Part shown: piece by piece, positions 52,350 to 60,855 of the stretch
Position numbering within the stretch: position 1 is the first letter of the stretch
How the letters are laid out: every line of letters begins with the position of its first letter
Source of the DNA: Paragemmobacter ruber
GTDB taxonomy: Bacteria > Pseudomonadota > Alphaproteobacteria > Rhodobacterales > Rhodobacteraceae
Assembly: GCF_009908315.1 (NCBI RefSeq)
Contig: NZ_JAAATW010000004.1
Coordinates: 62,001-126,000, forward strand
Length of the DNA: 64,000 bases
Direction of reading: 5' to 3'
Position numbers and translations under genes: made by a program
Notes under the pieces: generated by a model
Told to the model about the DNA's origin: nothing
Database searches by the model: none
Seen by the model: the letters and a program-made list of their open reading frames with translations, nothing else

Positions 52350-52655
52350 TCACGAAACCAGTTCGAGATAGTTATCGAACAGGCTTTCGGTAATCGCCTC
52401 CAGATCAATGGGATACTTACCCTGGGCGATCGCCTCCTTGATCTCCGCCACGATCGTCAGATCAATGGGGGGACCGGATTTCAATTCGTCCGGCAGGGAT
52501 GCCGCTGCCGGGCTCAGCGTCACACTGTCGCCCGCAGCAGTGGGAACAGCCGACGCGGAACCCCCCGCAGCGGACCCTTGAACCGGCAGGCCTGCATCTT
52601 CCCCCGGGCGCGAAATGCGCGGGCGTGCGGCGGATGTCGAGATTGGGTCTACCAT
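52350..52655 (-). CDS. flgM: Anti-sigma-28 factor FlgM
   Basis: FlgM holds FliA inactive until the hook is finished and FlgM is exported. The 101-residue product has an unstructured N-terminal half rich in Ser, Ala and Gly and the conserved FliA-binding C terminus IDLTIVAEIKEAIAQGKYPI with DLEAITESLFDNYLELV. GGAGG precedes the ATG. Being read from the sigma-54 promoter of flgP, it is made before the late genes it controls, as the checkpoint requires. Confidence 0.92.
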   Translation of the reverse strand: MVDPISTSAARPRISRPGEDAGLPVQGSAAGGSASAVPTAAGDSVTLSPAAASLPDELKSGPPIDLTIVAEIKEAIAQGKYPIDLEAITESLFDNYLELVS

Positions 52656-52690
52656 GAGAACCTCCGTTTAGCTGTCATAACGGATCTTTT

Positions 52691-53386
52691 TCAGCGCATG
52701 TTAGTCTGGGCCATCACAGAATTTTGGCCCGTCACCACAACTTTCACTTCGCGCTGGCTCGACAGGTTCAGAACGCGGATCACGTCGCCCATTCCCCCGT
52801 CCTCCAGCGCCTCGGCCGGGGCCGAAACCGCAAGGCCCCCCGCCCGTGCCACCAGCACCACGGGGTTGCCCTTGGCCACCATCCAGACCGGCTCCAGCTG
52901 CCGCAGCAGCACGGGCCGCCCCTCGCCGATGGCCGCCTTCGTCCGCCGTCCGATCACCTGCGCGGGATCGGTGAAGATCCCCTCGGGGCTGCGCGCGCCT
53001 GCCGGGGCGAGGGTAAGGTCCTCTGCCGTCAGCATCGCGCCGCGCGCCACGCTGCGCGCCAGCGTCACCACCATGCGCTCCCCCTCGTCGCCCCCGGGCG
53101 CCATGCGCGTGGGCGCGGCGGCGCCCGTCCGCACTGCCCGGCTCCAGACCGGGGCGGCACAGGCCACCTCGGCGGTGGCCCAACTGCCTTGCCGCGGGCG
53201 CACCTCCGGCACGGTCGTGCAGGGCGGGAAGGCGCGCATCGGATCGGCGAATTCGGGCACATCCTCGCCCGCCGCCGCCATCGCCGCGCGCACCAGACGG
53301 CCCACCTCGGCCCCCGGCACACCCGCCGCATAGTCCATCGCCGCCACGGGCGAGGCCAGCATCAACCCGAGCACGACGCCCCTCAT
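52691..53386 (-). CDS. flgA: P-ring assembly chaperone FlgA
   Basis: FlgA is a periplasmic chaperone for FlgI. The 231-residue precursor has a signal peptide (MRGVVLGLMLASPVAA) and the C-terminal SAF domain (VTLARSVARGAMLTAEDLTL, then PAQVIGRRTKAAIGEGRPVL and GDVIRVLNLSSQREVKVVV), diagnostic for FlgA. It overlaps flgT at its start and is followed by flgM after 35 bases. Confidence 0.93.
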   Translation of the reverse strand: MRGVVLGLMLASPVAAMDYAAGVPGAEVGRLVRAAMAAAGEDVPEFADPMRAFPPCTTVPEVRPRQGSWATAEVACAAPVWSRAVRTGAAAPTRMAPGGDEGERMVVTLARSVARGAMLTAEDLTLAPAGARSPEGIFTDPAQVIGRRTKAAIGEGRPVLLRQLEPVWMVAKGNPVVLVARAGGLAVSAPAEALEDGGMGDVIRVLNLSSQREVKVVVTGQNSVMAQTNMR

Positions 53387-54477
53387 TGCCCCGTCTCCAC
53401 AAAGCGCACGGGCCGCCCCGCAAAGGCGCGGGCCGGGCGGCCCGGGTCCAGCGGGCGCAGCACCGCGCGATCCGCGCCCAGTTCCACGATCTCCAGCATT
53501 TCGGTCGAATGATCGGCATCGGCGGTAAAGGCGATCGCCCCCCGCGTCAGGCCCTGATTGCGGCCCACCCCGGCCACGATCTTGCCGCCCGAAACCGACA
53601 GATGCGCCGTCACGGGCTTGCAGGTCTCGATATCCAGAAGCGCGTCCATCTCCGCCTCCACCCCGGAAGTCAGCCGCGCTGCCAGTTGCCGGCGGTCCGG
53701 CTCGAAGGCCGCCGCCGCGCGGCCAAAGGGGGAAACCCCGGGCAGCGAGACACTGCGCCGGATCGTCTGGCGCGATTCCGTCCCGTTCGCGGCGATCAGC
53801 ACCATCTCGGCCGCCATCCGCAATTCGGGCCGCGCGCCAAGGCCGCCCACCTCGATCACCACCACCGGCACGAACCCGTGCTGCCCCTCGCGCAGCCGCA
53901 CCGAACCGCGCGTCAGCGCGGCATAGTCAAACCGCTCTTCCGCCGCCGACAGCCGGGGCAGGGGCCGGTCGGTCACCCGGACCAGACGCGTCGCCGGATG
54001 GGCCTCCACCCGTTTCACCAGCGCCTTCGCCACCTCCATCGCCAAGGGCTCGGTCCAGGCGGGCGCGTCGGGTTCCACCCGGATCAGCGGGCCATAGACC
54101 ACCACCTCAAGGTTGCGGCGCCGGGCGCATTGGCCCGATTGGCCAAGCCCCACCACCGCCTCGATCACGGCTGTCCACGTCCCGCCATTCTCCGTCAGGC
54201 TGATCACCTCATGCCGGATCACCCGCCCCACGGGGCGCACGATCAGCAGGTCGGATGTGACCACGCTCTTGTCCACCACCGTATGCCCTTGAACCGACGC
54301 GCCCCCCGACAGCGCCGCCTGCAGCAGCGCATCCGCCACCGCGCGGCGTCGCGCGCTGGCGGCATCCTCGGCGCCCGACTGGATGGCAAAGCCCGTGGCC
54401 CGCACCACCAGCCCCTCCGCCGCCCAGACGGGCAGCGCGGCCAGCATCAGGATCAGCGCGACGGCAAAGCGCATCAC
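53383..54477 (-). CDS. flgT: Flagellar H-ring / stator-anchoring protein FlgT
   Basis: FlgT is a periplasmic protein of the basal body periphery that helps stators to settle; a distant homologue interacts with MotB and FliL in R. sphaeroides. The 364-residue precursor has a signal peptide ending at PVWAAEG, an N-terminal domain with RRRAVADALLQAALSGG and RHEVISLTENGGTWTAVIEA, and a C-terminal domain with VGRNQGLTRGAIAF. Similarity to Vibrio FlgT is low, but position between flgP and flgA is supportive. The start overlaps the flgP stop by four bases. Confidence 0.85.
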   Translation of the reverse strand: MMRFAVALILMLAALPVWAAEGLVVRATGFAIQSGAEDAASARRRAVADALLQAALSGGASVQGHTVVDKSVVTSDLLIVRPVGRVIRHEVISLTENGGTWTAVIEAVVGLGQSGQCARRRNLEVVVYGPLIRVEPDAPAWTEPLAMEVAKALVKRVEAHPATRLVRVTDRPLPRLSAAEERFDYAALTRGSVRLREGQHGFVPVVVIEVGGLGARPELRMAAEMVLIAANGTESRQTIRRSVSLPGVSPFGRAAAAFEPDRRQLAARLTSGVEAEMDALLDIETCKPVTAHLSVSGGKIVAGVGRNQGLTRGAIAFTADADHSTEMLEIVELGADRAVLRPLDPGRPARAFAGRPVRFVETGQ

Positions 54478-55013
54478 ACGCGCCCCTTCAGCGCGCGCAC
54501 GATATAGGCCACCGTCTCGCGGTCCAGCACCATCTCCACCTCATAGCTGTCGCTGCCCGACGGCGCGACGCGCACCGTGCGCGCCCCGCGCAGCGTGCCT
54601 TGCACCACGGCGGCCAGACTGTCATCGCGCACCACCGCCGCATGGATCGTCGTGGTCGCGTTGATGCGGATGCCATGCACCTGTTCCGTCAGATCGCGCA
54701 GCGCATCCATCCGTGCCGCGCGGATCGCCATCAGGCGCTTTTCATTCGTCGTCTTGCCCGGCTGGCCGGAAATCTGCGCAAAGCCCAGCCCCTTCAGGGG
54801 CCGCGCCTCATCCGATGCCATCGTCGCGGGCGCGGGCGGCGCGCCCATGCGGTCGGCCGCATCCAGATTGTCCTTCACCTCGGCCAGCTGCACCGTCTGC
54901 GCGGTCGCGCTCAGGGGCAGGGCATCGCTCGCCGTCTCGGGCGTCGTCGGCGTGCAGGCCCCCAGCAGAACGCCAAGGATCAGGGAAATCAGCAGGGCAT
55001 CGGCAAGGCGCAT
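54474..55013 (-). CDS. flgP: Outer-membrane lipoprotein FlgP
   Basis: FlgP is an LPP20-family lipoprotein that forms a disk around the L ring in Vibrio and Campylobacter. The 179-residue precursor has a lipobox LLGAC giving Cys20, and the C-terminal domain with KRLMAIRAARMDALRDLTEQ, TTTIHAAVVRDDSLAAVVQG and YEVEMVLDRETV, matching that family. AAGGAGG seven bases before ATG 55013 fixes the start. It heads flgP-flgT-flgA-flgM under the sigma-54 promoter at 55053. Confidence 0.87.
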   Translation of the reverse strand: MRLADALLISLILGVLLGACTPTTPETASDALPLSATAQTVQLAEVKDNLDAADRMGAPPAPATMASDEARPLKGLGFAQISGQPGKTTNEKRLMAIRAARMDALRDLTEQVHGIRINATTTIHAAVVRDDSLAAVVQGTLRGARTVRVAPSGSDSYEVEMVLDRETVAYIVRALKGRV

Positions 55014-55052
55014 CGCAGGCCTCCTTCTCGCAGGTCTCGGTCGCCCGCTCCC

Positions 55053-55069
55053 TGCAATCGGCGTGCCAA
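55053..55069 (-). promoter_or_regulatory. Sigma-54 promoter of flgP-flgT-flgA-flgM
   Basis: Read on the minus strand, TTGGCACG-CCGA-TTGCA, a full match with GG-N10-GC spacing, 40 bases before the flgP ATG. It is divergent from the flhA promoter, 49 bases away, so one FleQ/FleT site could serve both. Confidence 0.9.
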
Positions 55070-55117
55070 GCCGCGGCCCTGCGCCCGACGTGCAAATCCT
55101 GCCCCCATCCCCCGGCA

Positions 55118-55133
55118 TGGCACGCCGTTTGCA
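55118..55133 (+). promoter_or_regulatory. Sigma-54 promoter of flhA-flhF-fliA
   Basis: TGGCACG-CCGT-TTGCA, a full match with GG-N10-GC spacing, about 83 bases before the flhA ATG. By driving fliA it connects the sigma-54 stage to the sigma-28 stage. Confidence 0.9.
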
Positions 55134-55216
55134 CAGATCCCGCCGAAGACGAACCCCAGAACGGGACAGCCCAGCATGACCGCCACATCCCCTTGCCCAC
55201 GGAAAGGACACCGCGC

Positions 55217-57373
55217 ATGAGCGCCGCCTCCACCCGTACCGGCGCCGGTGCCATCGCAGGCGGCCTCGCCCTGCCCATCGGCATCCTCGCCATCATCGCG
55301 ATGATGGTCCTGCCGCTGCCCGTGGTCCTGCTCGACGTGTTCTTCGTCGCCAATATCCTGCTGTCCTTGGTGATCCTGATGGTCGCCCTCTACAGCTACC
55401 GCCCGCTCGATTTCTCCAGCTTCCCCAGCCTCCTCCTGATCGCGACCGTGTTCCGCCTCGCGCTCAACGTGGCCTCCACCCGCATCGTCCTGGCCGAAGG
55501 TCACAACGGCCACGACGCCGCCGGTCAGGTGATTCAGGCCTTCGGGAACTTCGTCATCGCGGGCAATTTCGTCGTGGGTCTTCTGGTGTTCACGATCCTC
55601 GTGATCATCAACCTCGTCGTCATCACCAAGGGCGCCTCCCGCGTGTCCGAAGTGTCGGCGCGCTTCACGCTCGATGCCATGCCGGGCAAGCAGATGGCGA
55701 TCGACGCCGATCTGAACGCCGGTCTCCTCACCCCCGATCAGGCGCGCGAACGCCGCGCCGAAGTCGCGGCCGAGGCCGATTTCTACGGTGCGATGGATGG
55801 GGCGGGCAAATTCGTCAAGGGCGATGCCTTTGCCGGCATCCTGATCCTTGCCATCAACATCATCGGCGGCATCCTGATCGGCACGCTGCAGCACGATCTC
55901 AGCATCGGCGAGGCGTCCGAGGTCTACCTCGTCCTCACCATCGGTGACGGTCTCGTTGCGCAGATCCCGGCGCTCCTTCTGTCCATCGCCACCGCGATCA
56001 TCGTCACCCGCGTCTCCTCCTCGCATGATATGTCGGGCCTGATCGCCAAGCAGATCCACCTGCGGCAGGCCTGGCTGCCCGTCGCGGGCGTCATGGCGAT
56101 CATCGGCATCGTCCCGGGTATGCCCAACGCGATGTTCCTGCTCTTTGCCGCCATCGCGGGCGTGCTGGCATGGTTCGGGGCCCCCGACATGGGCAACACC
56201 CCGGCCGAGAAAACGCCCGACGGCAAACCCGCCGCCCCCGGGGCCACGGCCGAGGCCGCCCGTCCGGGAACCGAGGCGATCACCCCCGATGACGTGGCCG
56301 ACCATGCCGCCGTCTCGCTCCAGATCGGCTATGCCCTCATCCCGCTGGCGGGCGAAGGCGGCGGCGCGCTGGTGCAGCGCATCACCGCCATCCGGCGCGA
56401 GGTGTCAAAGGCCATGGGCTTTGTCGTCCCCGGCGTCCGCATCCGCGATGATCTGACGCTCACCCCCAACCAGTACCGCATCCGCATCGGTCAGGCGATC
56501 CGGGGCGAAGACGTGGTCTATCCTGACCGCAAACTCGCCATCCCCGGTGCCAATTCCACGCGCAAGCTCAAGGGAATCGACGTCAAGGATCCCTCCTTCG
56601 GTCTCGATGCCGTCTGGATCCTGCCCCATCAGCTGCCCGAGGCCGAGGCCGACGATCACGTGGTGGTGGAACCCGAATCCGTCATCGCCACTCACCTGTC
56701 GCAGCTTCTCTACAAACATGCGGGCGATCTGATCGGGCCGGATGACGTGCAGGCGCTGCTCGACACGCTGGCCCGCGTCTCGCCCACGCTCGTCAACGCG
56801 GTGGTCCCGAAACTCGTGCCGCTGCACACCGTCACCGCCGTCCTGCGCGTGCTTCTGTCCGAACGCATCCCGGTGGGCGATCTGCGCCGCATCCTCGAAG
56901 GCGTGGCCGAACTCGCCCCCCGCAACCTTTCCGCGGCCGATATGGCCGAGGCGCTGCGCCCCATGCTGATCCCGCTCCTGTTGCAGCAGATGGTGCCGAT
57001 CAACACGCCCCTGCCGCTGATCACGCTGGATGCGGAACTGGAACAGCTTCTGATCCGCGCCCGCCGCCAGAATGACGAAGGGCTCGTCCTCGACACCGGG
57101 CTTGCCGGCACGCTGGTCAAGTCGATCTCCGACGCGCTGGAACAGGCGACAGGGCAGGGCAAGCAGGCCGTCATCATCGTGGCGGGCCAGTTGCGCCGCA
57201 GCTTCGCGCAATTCCTGCGCCCGCACCTGCCCGATGCCATCGTCATGGGCATCAACGAACTGCCCGAATCCCGCCGGGTCGAGGTGGTGGCCTCCATCGG
57301 CGGCCAGCAGCAGCTGCCCCGCATGGCGCAGCCCACCGGGCAGCAACCGCAGATGATGGGGGCTGACAGATGA
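55217..57373 (+). CDS. flhA: Flagellar export protein FlhA
   Basis: FlhA is the large ring-forming subunit of the export gate and uses the proton gradient. The 718-residue product has about eight membrane segments in the first 330 residues, the FHIPEP-family signature (RFTLDAMPGKQMAIDADLNA near residues 147-166), and a cytoplasmic domain from about residue 355 that docks chaperones. GGAAAGGA eight bases before ATG 55217 fixes the start; a longer open frame to 54713 is not coding. Its stop overlaps flhF (ATGA). Confidence 0.96.
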   Translation: MSAASTRTGAGAIAGGLALPIGILAIIAMMVLPLPVVLLDVFFVANILLSLVILMVALYSYRPLDFSSFPSLLLIATVFRLALNVASTRIVLAEGHNGHDAAGQVIQAFGNFVIAGNFVVGLLVFTILVIINLVVITKGASRVSEVSARFTLDAMPGKQMAIDADLNAGLLTPDQARERRAEVAAEADFYGAMDGAGKFVKGDAFAGILILAINIIGGILIGTLQHDLSIGEASEVYLVLTIGDGLVAQIPALLLSIATAIIVTRVSSSHDMSGLIAKQIHLRQAWLPVAGVMAIIGIVPGMPNAMFLLFAAIAGVLAWFGAPDMGNTPAEKTPDGKPAAPGATAEAARPGTEAITPDDVADHAAVSLQIGYALIPLAGEGGGALVQRITAIRREVSKAMGFVVPGVRIRDDLTLTPNQYRIRIGQAIRGEDVVYPDRKLAIPGANSTRKLKGIDVKDPSFGLDAVWILPHQLPEAEADDHVVVEPESVIATHLSQLLYKHAGDLIGPDDVQALLDTLARVSPTLVNAVVPKLVPLHTVTAVLRVLLSERIPVGDLRRILEGVAELAPRNLSAADMAEALRPMLIPLLLQQMVPINTPLPLITLDAELEQLLIRARRQNDEGLVLDTGLAGTLVKSISDALEQATGQGKQAVIIVAGQLRRSFAQFLRPHLPDAIVMGINELPESRRVEVVASIGGQQQLPRMAQPTGQQPQMMGADR

Positions 57374-58299
57374 CCGCGATCACCGTCCGCGCCCCCGACA
57401 GCCGCAAGGCGATGGAGGAACTGCTCCGCCGTCTCGGCCCCGATGCGCTGATCCTGTCCACGCGGCATGTGAACGGCATGGTGGAAATCTCGGCCCTGCC
57501 GCCGGATGCCGATCCGGCCAGCCTGCCGCCGATCCCCGCCCCGGCCGCCACTCCGGCCCCGGCCTTCATCCCCAAATCAGACCCGGCCAGCTTTGCCGCC
57601 GCGCTACAGGCCTCCGCCCGCCGCGCCGCCGCCAGCGCCCCCGCCGCCGATCCGGTGGAAACCCTCTCGCGCAGCCTCCTCCTGCCGGAAGGCCTGGCCG
57701 AGGATTGGCCCACCCGCATCCTCATCGCAGGCCCGCCCGGCGCGGGCAAATCCATGCTTGCCGCCCGCATCGCCGCGCGGCTGATGCTGGCCGAACCCGG
57801 CATCCGCCCGCAGGTCATCGCCCCGGTCCCCGCCACGCTGCTGACCGAAGAACGCCTGCGCGGCTGGTGCCGCCTCATGGGCCTCACGCTGGAACGCCCG
57901 GGGATCGCCGCCGCCATGGCGCTGCCTGACCCCAGTCCCGCCACGCCCCAGATCATTGACCTGTCCGATTGCCCCGGCGATGCCACAGCTCTCGCCGCGC
58001 GGCTGACCGAAACCCCGGGGGCCGAGGTCATCCTCTGCCTGCCCGTCGGCCTGCACCCGGCCCGCGTCGAACGGCTTTGCCAGGATTGGCGCGCGCTTGC
58101 CCCCACCGTCACGCTCACCGGCCTCGATCAGTGGTGGCCGGAACGCGACGAATTGCAGGCCATCGCCCGCACGGGCCTCAAACTCACCCGCATCGCCGCT
58201 GGCACAGGGCTGATCGACGCCCTCTCCCGCCCCGGCGCTGCCGATCTTCGAACCTGGGCCTCCGGCTGGTCCGCCGCCGTATCGGAGGCTGCCGAATGA
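57370..58299 (+). CDS. flhF: Degenerate FlhF-type SRP GTPase
   Basis: FlhF places the flagellum in polar and subpolar flagellates. This 309-residue protein starts with the FlhF basic/helical region (TVRAPDSRKAMEELLRRLGPDALILSTR) and has a P-loop GPPGAGKS near residue 121. The other GTPase boxes are altered: LSDCPGD stands where DTAGR is expected, and LTGLDQWW where TKLDE is expected. It is shorter than typical FlhF (about 400). It may bind nucleotide without normal hydrolysis. No flhG/fleN follows. Confidence 0.8.
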   Translation: MTAITVRAPDSRKAMEELLRRLGPDALILSTRHVNGMVEISALPPDADPASLPPIPAPAATPAPAFIPKSDPASFAAALQASARRAAASAPAADPVETLSRSLLLPEGLAEDWPTRILIAGPPGAGKSMLAARIAARLMLAEPGIRPQVIAPVPATLLTEERLRGWCRLMGLTLERPGIAAAMALPDPSPATPQIIDLSDCPGDATALAARLTETPGAEVILCLPVGLHPARVERLCQDWRALAPTVTLTGLDQWWPERDELQAIARTGLKLTRIAAGTGLIDALSRPGAADLRTWASGWSAAVSEAAE

Positions 58300-58337
58300 C
58301 CCGCTTTCCCGAACTTTCCAAGAAAGGGCGCGAATGA
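58296..58337 (+). CDS. Possible 13-residue linker frame between flhF and fliA
   Basis: MTRFPELSKKGRE, whose ATG overlaps the flhF stop (ATGA) and whose TGA overlaps the fliA ATG (ATGA). It bridges the two genes without a gap, so ribosomes could be handed over. It may be only coupling, not a functional peptide. Confidence 0.3.
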   Translation: MTRFPELSKKGRE

Positions 58338-59053
58338 TGCTCGCCAAACGCTATGCCGAACAGGACGGTCCCTCGCCCGAGAAACTGGTCCGCACGCATA
58401 TGGACCTTGTCCGCAAGATCGCCTGGCACATGCACGGCCGCGTCGGCCGCATGGCCGAGATCGAGGATATGCTTCAGGTGGGCTATATGGGCCTTGTCGA
58501 TGCCGCCCAGCGCTACACCCCGCGACAGGGCGCCACCTTCGCCGCCTATGCCGCGATCCGCATCCGGGGGTCCATCATCGACTACCTCCGCGCCTCCTCC
58601 TCGCTCTGCCGCGCCACCATCGTGATGCAACAGCGGATGCGCGCCTCGGTGCTGAAACTGGAACAGCAGCTTCTCCGCGCCCCGGAAAAGCACGAAATCG
58701 CCGCCGACATGGGCATCACCGTGGCCGAGCTTGAAGATTGGCAAACCCAGTTCGGCGCCAGCTCGATCAAATCGCTGGACGAGGTCTATTCCGATCACTC
58801 CATGCTCTTCTCCGACAACAACCGCTCTGTCGAAGACAAGATGCAGCAAGACCAGATGCGCAAGATGCTGCGCCGCGCCCTGGGCGACCTGCCCGAGCGC
58901 GAGGCGATGGTCCTGCAACTCTATTTCGTGGAAGAACTCAACGTCTACGAAATCGCCGAGATCCTCGGCGTCACCACCGGCCGCGTCAGCCAGATCAAGA
59001 AGGCCGCCGTCGGCCGCCTGCGCGAAAGTATTTCCGCCATGGAAGGTGAATGA
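58334..59053 (+). CDS. fliA: Flagellar sigma-28 factor FliA
   Basis: The 239-residue product has region 2 with VRKIAWHMHGRV, EIEDMLQVGYMGLVDAAQRY and FAAYAAIRIRGSIIDYLRAS, and region 4 with LPEREAMVLQLYFVEELNVY and the helix-turn-helix IAEILGVTTGRVSQIKK. It reads the CTAAA-N15-GCCGTT promoters of this window and is held by FlgM (52350). AAAGGG precedes the doubled ATG at 58334. Expression from the sigma-54 promoter at 55118 makes late genes depend on the early stage. Confidence 0.96.
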   Translation: MMLAKRYAEQDGPSPEKLVRTHMDLVRKIAWHMHGRVGRMAEIEDMLQVGYMGLVDAAQRYTPRQGATFAAYAAIRIRGSIIDYLRASSSLCRATIVMQQRMRASVLKLEQQLLRAPEKHEIAADMGITVAELEDWQTQFGASSIKSLDEVYSDHSMLFSDNNRSVEDKMQQDQMRKMLRRALGDLPEREAMVLQLYFVEELNVYEIAEILGVTTGRVSQIKKAAVGRLRESISAMEGE

Positions 59054-59074
59054 CTGCTCACAAACGCAACTGAA

Positions 59075-59108
59075 AAACCCGCGGGCACAAACCCGCGGGT
59101 TTCTTTCT
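59075..59108 (+). terminator. Intrinsic terminator after fliA
   Basis: A perfect 11-base-pair stem AAACCCGCGGG / CCCGCGGGTTT with a six-base loop followed by CTTTCT. It closes flhA-flhF-fliA and marks the end of the flagellar cluster. Confidence 0.88.
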
Positions 59109-59129
59109 GTCCACCGCCAGCGCGTGGCG

Positions 59130-60413
59130 TCAGCCAAAGACCGGCGTCACCTCCGACCCTGCCGCGATCCGCTTTGACCATTCATGCACATCCGCCCCGA
59201 TCCGATCCGCCAGATCGGGGATCGCCGCAAAGGCTGCCTGCGCCGAAAAATCGCGCGGTGCATCGGGGCTGATATGGCTTGCGTCGAACACGCGCCACAT
59301 GCCATCGGCCCCCTTCGCCTCGGCGAAATCGGGCGTGCCGCGCACCGACCAGCCCATCCCGTACAGATCATAGACAAACTCGCCCGGCTCGTGGCTGGCG
59401 TCGCGGTTGTGGATCATGTGCATCCGCACGTAATCGAAGGTCGCGTTGCGCGTCCGCTTGATGATCTCGGCCGCCATCTCGGGCCAGCCTTCCTCCAGCC
59501 CGTTCTCCAGCAGCACCCAAGGCGCCCCCGATCCGGTAATGCGGAAGGCGAACTTGTCGGTCTCCTCATCCCGGGCGATGTCATGATGCACCTCGCCGAT
59601 GCGCAACCGCGCCATGGTGTGGAACTCTGCCGCCGCTTGCGGCGCCACTTCGACCGGCATCAGCATCACCGGCGCCTCGGCGGGCGCTTCCGCCTCCACC
59701 GTCTTGGGATTGGCCAGCCGGAAGCCATGCGTATACAAGATGTCCCGCGCCGTCGGCGTCAGCAGCAGCTTGCCCCCCGACATGTCGGCCAACCCGGCGA
59801 TGCGCATGGCCATCGCCTCGCCCGAACCGGGCACCCGCCCGGCGGCATAGCGCAGAAGGCCCGTCACCGCAGGCGATACCGCGCCATCCTCGACCTCGGC
59901 CAGATCTTCCATCAATCCCAGCGACTGCCGCGCCATGGCGCGGATTGTCGATGCCGCCATCCCGATCCCGCGCGACAGGATCTCTGCCAGCAGCCGCAAC
60001 TGCGCCAGCGCCGTTTCCGACAATTCGCGCGGCACCTCATCCATCAGGCACAGCACGCCCAGCATCCGCCCATCCAGCGACCGCAGCGTGAACCCGGCCC
60101 AGAAGGCCAGATCCGGCAGCCCCGCCGCCTGCATCTCCTGCCGCAGCGACGGCCCGCTCAGCTGCGCCTGTCCGCGCCCGTCCGGCAGCAGGGCAGCCGG
60201 CAGATCGCGCACGCCATAGAGCGGCGGAAAGAAGGAAAGCCGCGCCTCGCCCGTCTCGGCATCTTCCAGACGGATGCAGGCCCGCGCACAGCCCGAAATC
60301 GACCGCGCCAGTTCGGCGACCGATGCAAAATCCTCCGGCTCCACAGAAAGCCGCGGCGCACGCGGTGCCTCGGATGGGACGGGGTTCAAACCATAAAGAT
60401 GGGCCACTGCCAT
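59130..60413 (-). CDS. GAF-domain protein of unknown function
   Basis: A 427-residue soluble protein. Residues 25-160 look like a GAF domain (DFASVAELARSISGCARACI, then FWAGFTLRSLDGRMLGVLCL), a ligand- or redox-sensing fold. The rest, about residues 200-427, is not recognised; it has a conserved-looking block VLLENGLEEGWPEMAAEIIK followed by TFDYVRMHMIHNRD. There is no kinase, cyclase or phosphodiesterase motif. It is convergent to fliA beyond the terminator and probably not part of the flagellar regulon, although a sensory input to it is possible. Confidence 0.65.
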   Translation of the reverse strand: MAVAHLYGLNPVPSEAPRAPRLSVEPEDFASVAELARSISGCARACIRLEDAETGEARLSFFPPLYGVRDLPAALLPDGRGQAQLSGPSLRQEMQAAGLPDLAFWAGFTLRSLDGRMLGVLCLMDEVPRELSETALAQLRLLAEILSRGIGMAASTIRAMARQSLGLMEDLAEVEDGAVSPAVTGLLRYAAGRVPGSGEAMAMRIAGLADMSGGKLLLTPTARDILYTHGFRLANPKTVEAEAPAEAPVMLMPVEVAPQAAAEFHTMARLRIGEVHHDIARDEETDKFAFRITGSGAPWVLLENGLEEGWPEMAAEIIKRTRNATFDYVRMHMIHNRDASHEPGEFVYDLYGMGWSVRGTPDFAEAKGADGMWRVFDASHISPDAPRDFSAQAAFAAIPDLADRIGADVHEWSKRIAAGSEVTPVFG

Positions 60414-60480
60414 TCCTGCCTCCTGCGCGTTGGTCCACCACTCACAACGGCGCCGTCCGCGCAGGGTTTAGGCCGTGATT

Positions 60481-60660
60481 TCAGAAGAAAATCGCAGAAA
60501 TCAACGCAATCCAGCCGACCGCACCACCCACCACCGCAGGCAGCAGCCACCAGCCCGAAGGCATCTGGAACTCCGGCATCGTTTCCCCGCGCGCCGCATA
60601 GTTCCGCCCGAAGGCTGCGTCATCACCCCCACGGGGCATGGTCTGGATCGCGTTACTCAT
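60481..60660 (-). CDS. Small single-pass membrane protein
   Basis: A 59-residue product starting MSNAIQTMPRGGDDAAFG and ending with one membrane helix (WWLLPAVVGGAVGWIALISAIFF is the C-terminal 23 residues, positions 37-59). AAGG lies before the ATG. I place the start at 60660; a longer frame runs to 60717. The function is not known. It is 67 bases upstream, on the same strand, of the GAF-protein gene and could be co-transcribed with it. Confidence 0.6.
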   Translation of the reverse strand: MSNAIQTMPRGGDDAAFGRNYAARGETMPEFQMPSGWWLLPAVVGGAVGWIALISAIFF

Positions 60661-60855
60661 CTCGTCTCGCCTTGACACGGGAAGCACCGCATCTGCGGCC
60701 TCATGTTTACGAACCATAACAAGATGGCATCAATCGGGCGAACCGTCGTTGGGCAGTCGCACATGGCCAATCGTCTGATCCCCATCCCAAAGGATGCCAA
60801 CCTCGCGCCGGAAACGGGTGCTTCCCAGGCCCGCGCCGGAAAAGTATACAAAGGT

